Origin: Desulfuromusa sp.
GTDB taxonomy: Bacteria > Desulfobacterota > Desulfuromonadia > Desulfuromonadales > Geopsychrobacteraceae
Reading direction: 5' to 3'
Length of the DNA: 6,760 nucleotides
Assembly (NCBI GenBank): GCA_023145655.1
Contig: JAGLDI010000081.1
Coordinates: 1 to 6,760, forward strand
Shown here: positions 6,261 to 6,760 of the stretch, piece by piece
Position numbering within the stretch: position 1 is the first letter of the stretch
Layout of the letters: the number at the start of each line of letters is the position of its first letter
Translations under genes and position numbers: made by a program
Notes under the pieces: model-generated
Seen by the model: only the letters and a program-made list of their open reading frames with translations
The model's database searches: none
What the model was told of the DNA's origin: nothing

Positions 6261-6760
6261 CTAAGTCAATCGAAAAGGTTTGACGGTCAAGGTCCTATAT
6301 CGAAGAACATTGACTAGACCAGACCTACACCCCTTTGGTTTATGGACAGATTTAGCATCCGCCAGCATCACCTCAACCTTGTGGTCATTTCTTGATTTTG
6401 AATAGCCGGCTGCAATTGCAGCGGCATAGTTCAAATCGGTATCTTTTAACACCAGATTAGCGTTGCCAACCTTCATAACGACATGTGCCCCTGGAGCGTG
6501 CTGAACGTGAAACCAAAAATCACCTTTTTTAAGAATTTTTGTAGAAATTTCATCATTTTGCCGATTATTCCGCCCCCAAAGGATTTTGAACCCGGAGGGA
6601 CTGGTGGTTTCATGTGGAATTGACGGTTGCAGCGTCCGTTTTGCATGCAGACGGTTTTTATCTTTCAGCAGCCCCGCCTGACGGAGTTCCTGAGCAATTT
6701 CTTCAATGTCGGAATTCTTTACACTATCCATTAACTGATAGTCAAGTTGCCCCAGCCACT
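6261..6760 (-). CDS. NFACT family protein (RqcH/Rqc2/FbpA-type), C-terminal part
   Basis: This is the 3' portion, about 166 codons, of a gene whose frame stays open to the window edge. The codons before the internal ATG at 6731 (reading WLGQLDYQL) continue the protein, so that ATG is not the true start. The first part, with NSDIEEIAQELRQAGLL, matches the end of the coiled-coil middle region of NFACT proteins. Then comes the NFACT-R domain, roughly 6264-6600, with SGFKILWGRNNRQND, KKGDFWFHVQHAPGAHVV, YAAAIAAGYSKSR and VHKPKGCRSGLV, ending normally at the TAG next to the poly-C run. Family members bind the 60S/50S subunit carrying stalled peptidyl-tRNA and, in bacteria with active RqcH, add alanine tails that mark the peptide for degradation. 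Older annotations call them fibronectin-binding proteins. The NFACT-N catalytic residues lie outside the window, so activity cannot be judged. It converges on pfkA. Confidence 0.92.
   Translation of the reverse strand, partial: WLGQLDYQLMDSVKNSDIEEIAQELRQAGLLKDKNRLHAKRTLQPSIPHETTSPSGFKILWGRNNRQNDEISTKILKKGDFWFHVQHAPGAHVVMKVGNANLVLKDTDLNYAAAIAAGYSKSRNDHKVEVMLADAKSVHKPKGCRSGLVNVLRYRTLTVKPFRLT

Noticed and set aside
6261..6731. Reading the NFACT region as a complete 156-residue protein starting at the ATG at 6731
   Set aside because: The frame is open upstream to the window edge and the extra codons continue the family's coiled-coil region; the gene is cut by the window, not short.
1..6760. Mobile element, CRISPR array, tRNA, rRNA, toxin-antitoxin or phage-defence system
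   Set aside because: No transposase, integrase, spaced direct repeats, cloverleaf or defence domain was seen. The genes are housekeeping or envelope types with similar base composition throughout.

Overview
The window is a compact stretch of bacterial chromosome with mid-40s percent GC by eye. It holds six protein genes with little space between most of them. An LpxH-type enzyme of lipid A synthesis and a lipoprotein signal peptide point to a Gram-negative, outer-membrane-bearing cell. Three traits fit the former Deltaproteobacteria: the style of the paired M16 peptidases (one with a helical insertion), a BrkB/YihY protein with a winged-helix-like tail, and a bacterial NFACT protein. Within that group, relatives of Desulfuromonas/Pelobacter are the best guess. 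This placement is inference from protein style; there is no marker gene in the window.

Layout: (1) 1-699, plus strand, an LpxH-like UDP-2,3-diacylglucosamine diphosphatase that starts on the first base of the window. (2) 705-4984, minus strand, a tight three-gene operon read right to left: a secreted zinc M16 peptidase, a lipoprotein M16 subunit without zinc ligands, and a six-helix BrkB/YihY membrane protein. The gaps are 2 and about 15-18 nt. It converges on lpxH with only 5 nt between the stop codons. (3) 4985-5092, a 108-nt divergent promoter region. (4) 5093-6055, plus strand, ATP-type 6-phosphofructokinase. (5) 6056-6260, a 205-nt intergenic region with several short inverted repeats, a 37-codon minus-strand reading frame and a run of nine G. 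(6) 6261-6760, minus strand, the C-terminal part of an NFACT (RqcH/Rqc2/FbpA-type) protein whose 5' end lies beyond the window.

How the genes fit together: the two M16 proteins almost certainly form a two-subunit periplasmic peptidase. The first subunit holds the complete zinc site (HxxEH plus a distal Glu). The second has lost every zinc ligand but keeps the Arg/Tyr pair that the first lacks. The BrkB-like protein shares their transcript, so an envelope role is plausible for the operon, and LpxH also serves the envelope. Phosphofructokinase (glycolysis) and NFACT (ribosome quality control) look like unrelated housekeeping neighbours.

I found no mobile element, CRISPR array, tRNA, rRNA or clear new system. 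The points most worth a second look are the soluble tail on the BrkB protein, the split active site and helical insertion of the M16 pair, the GNHD (not GNRD) motif of the LpxH-like enzyme, and the structured 6056-6260 intergenic region.
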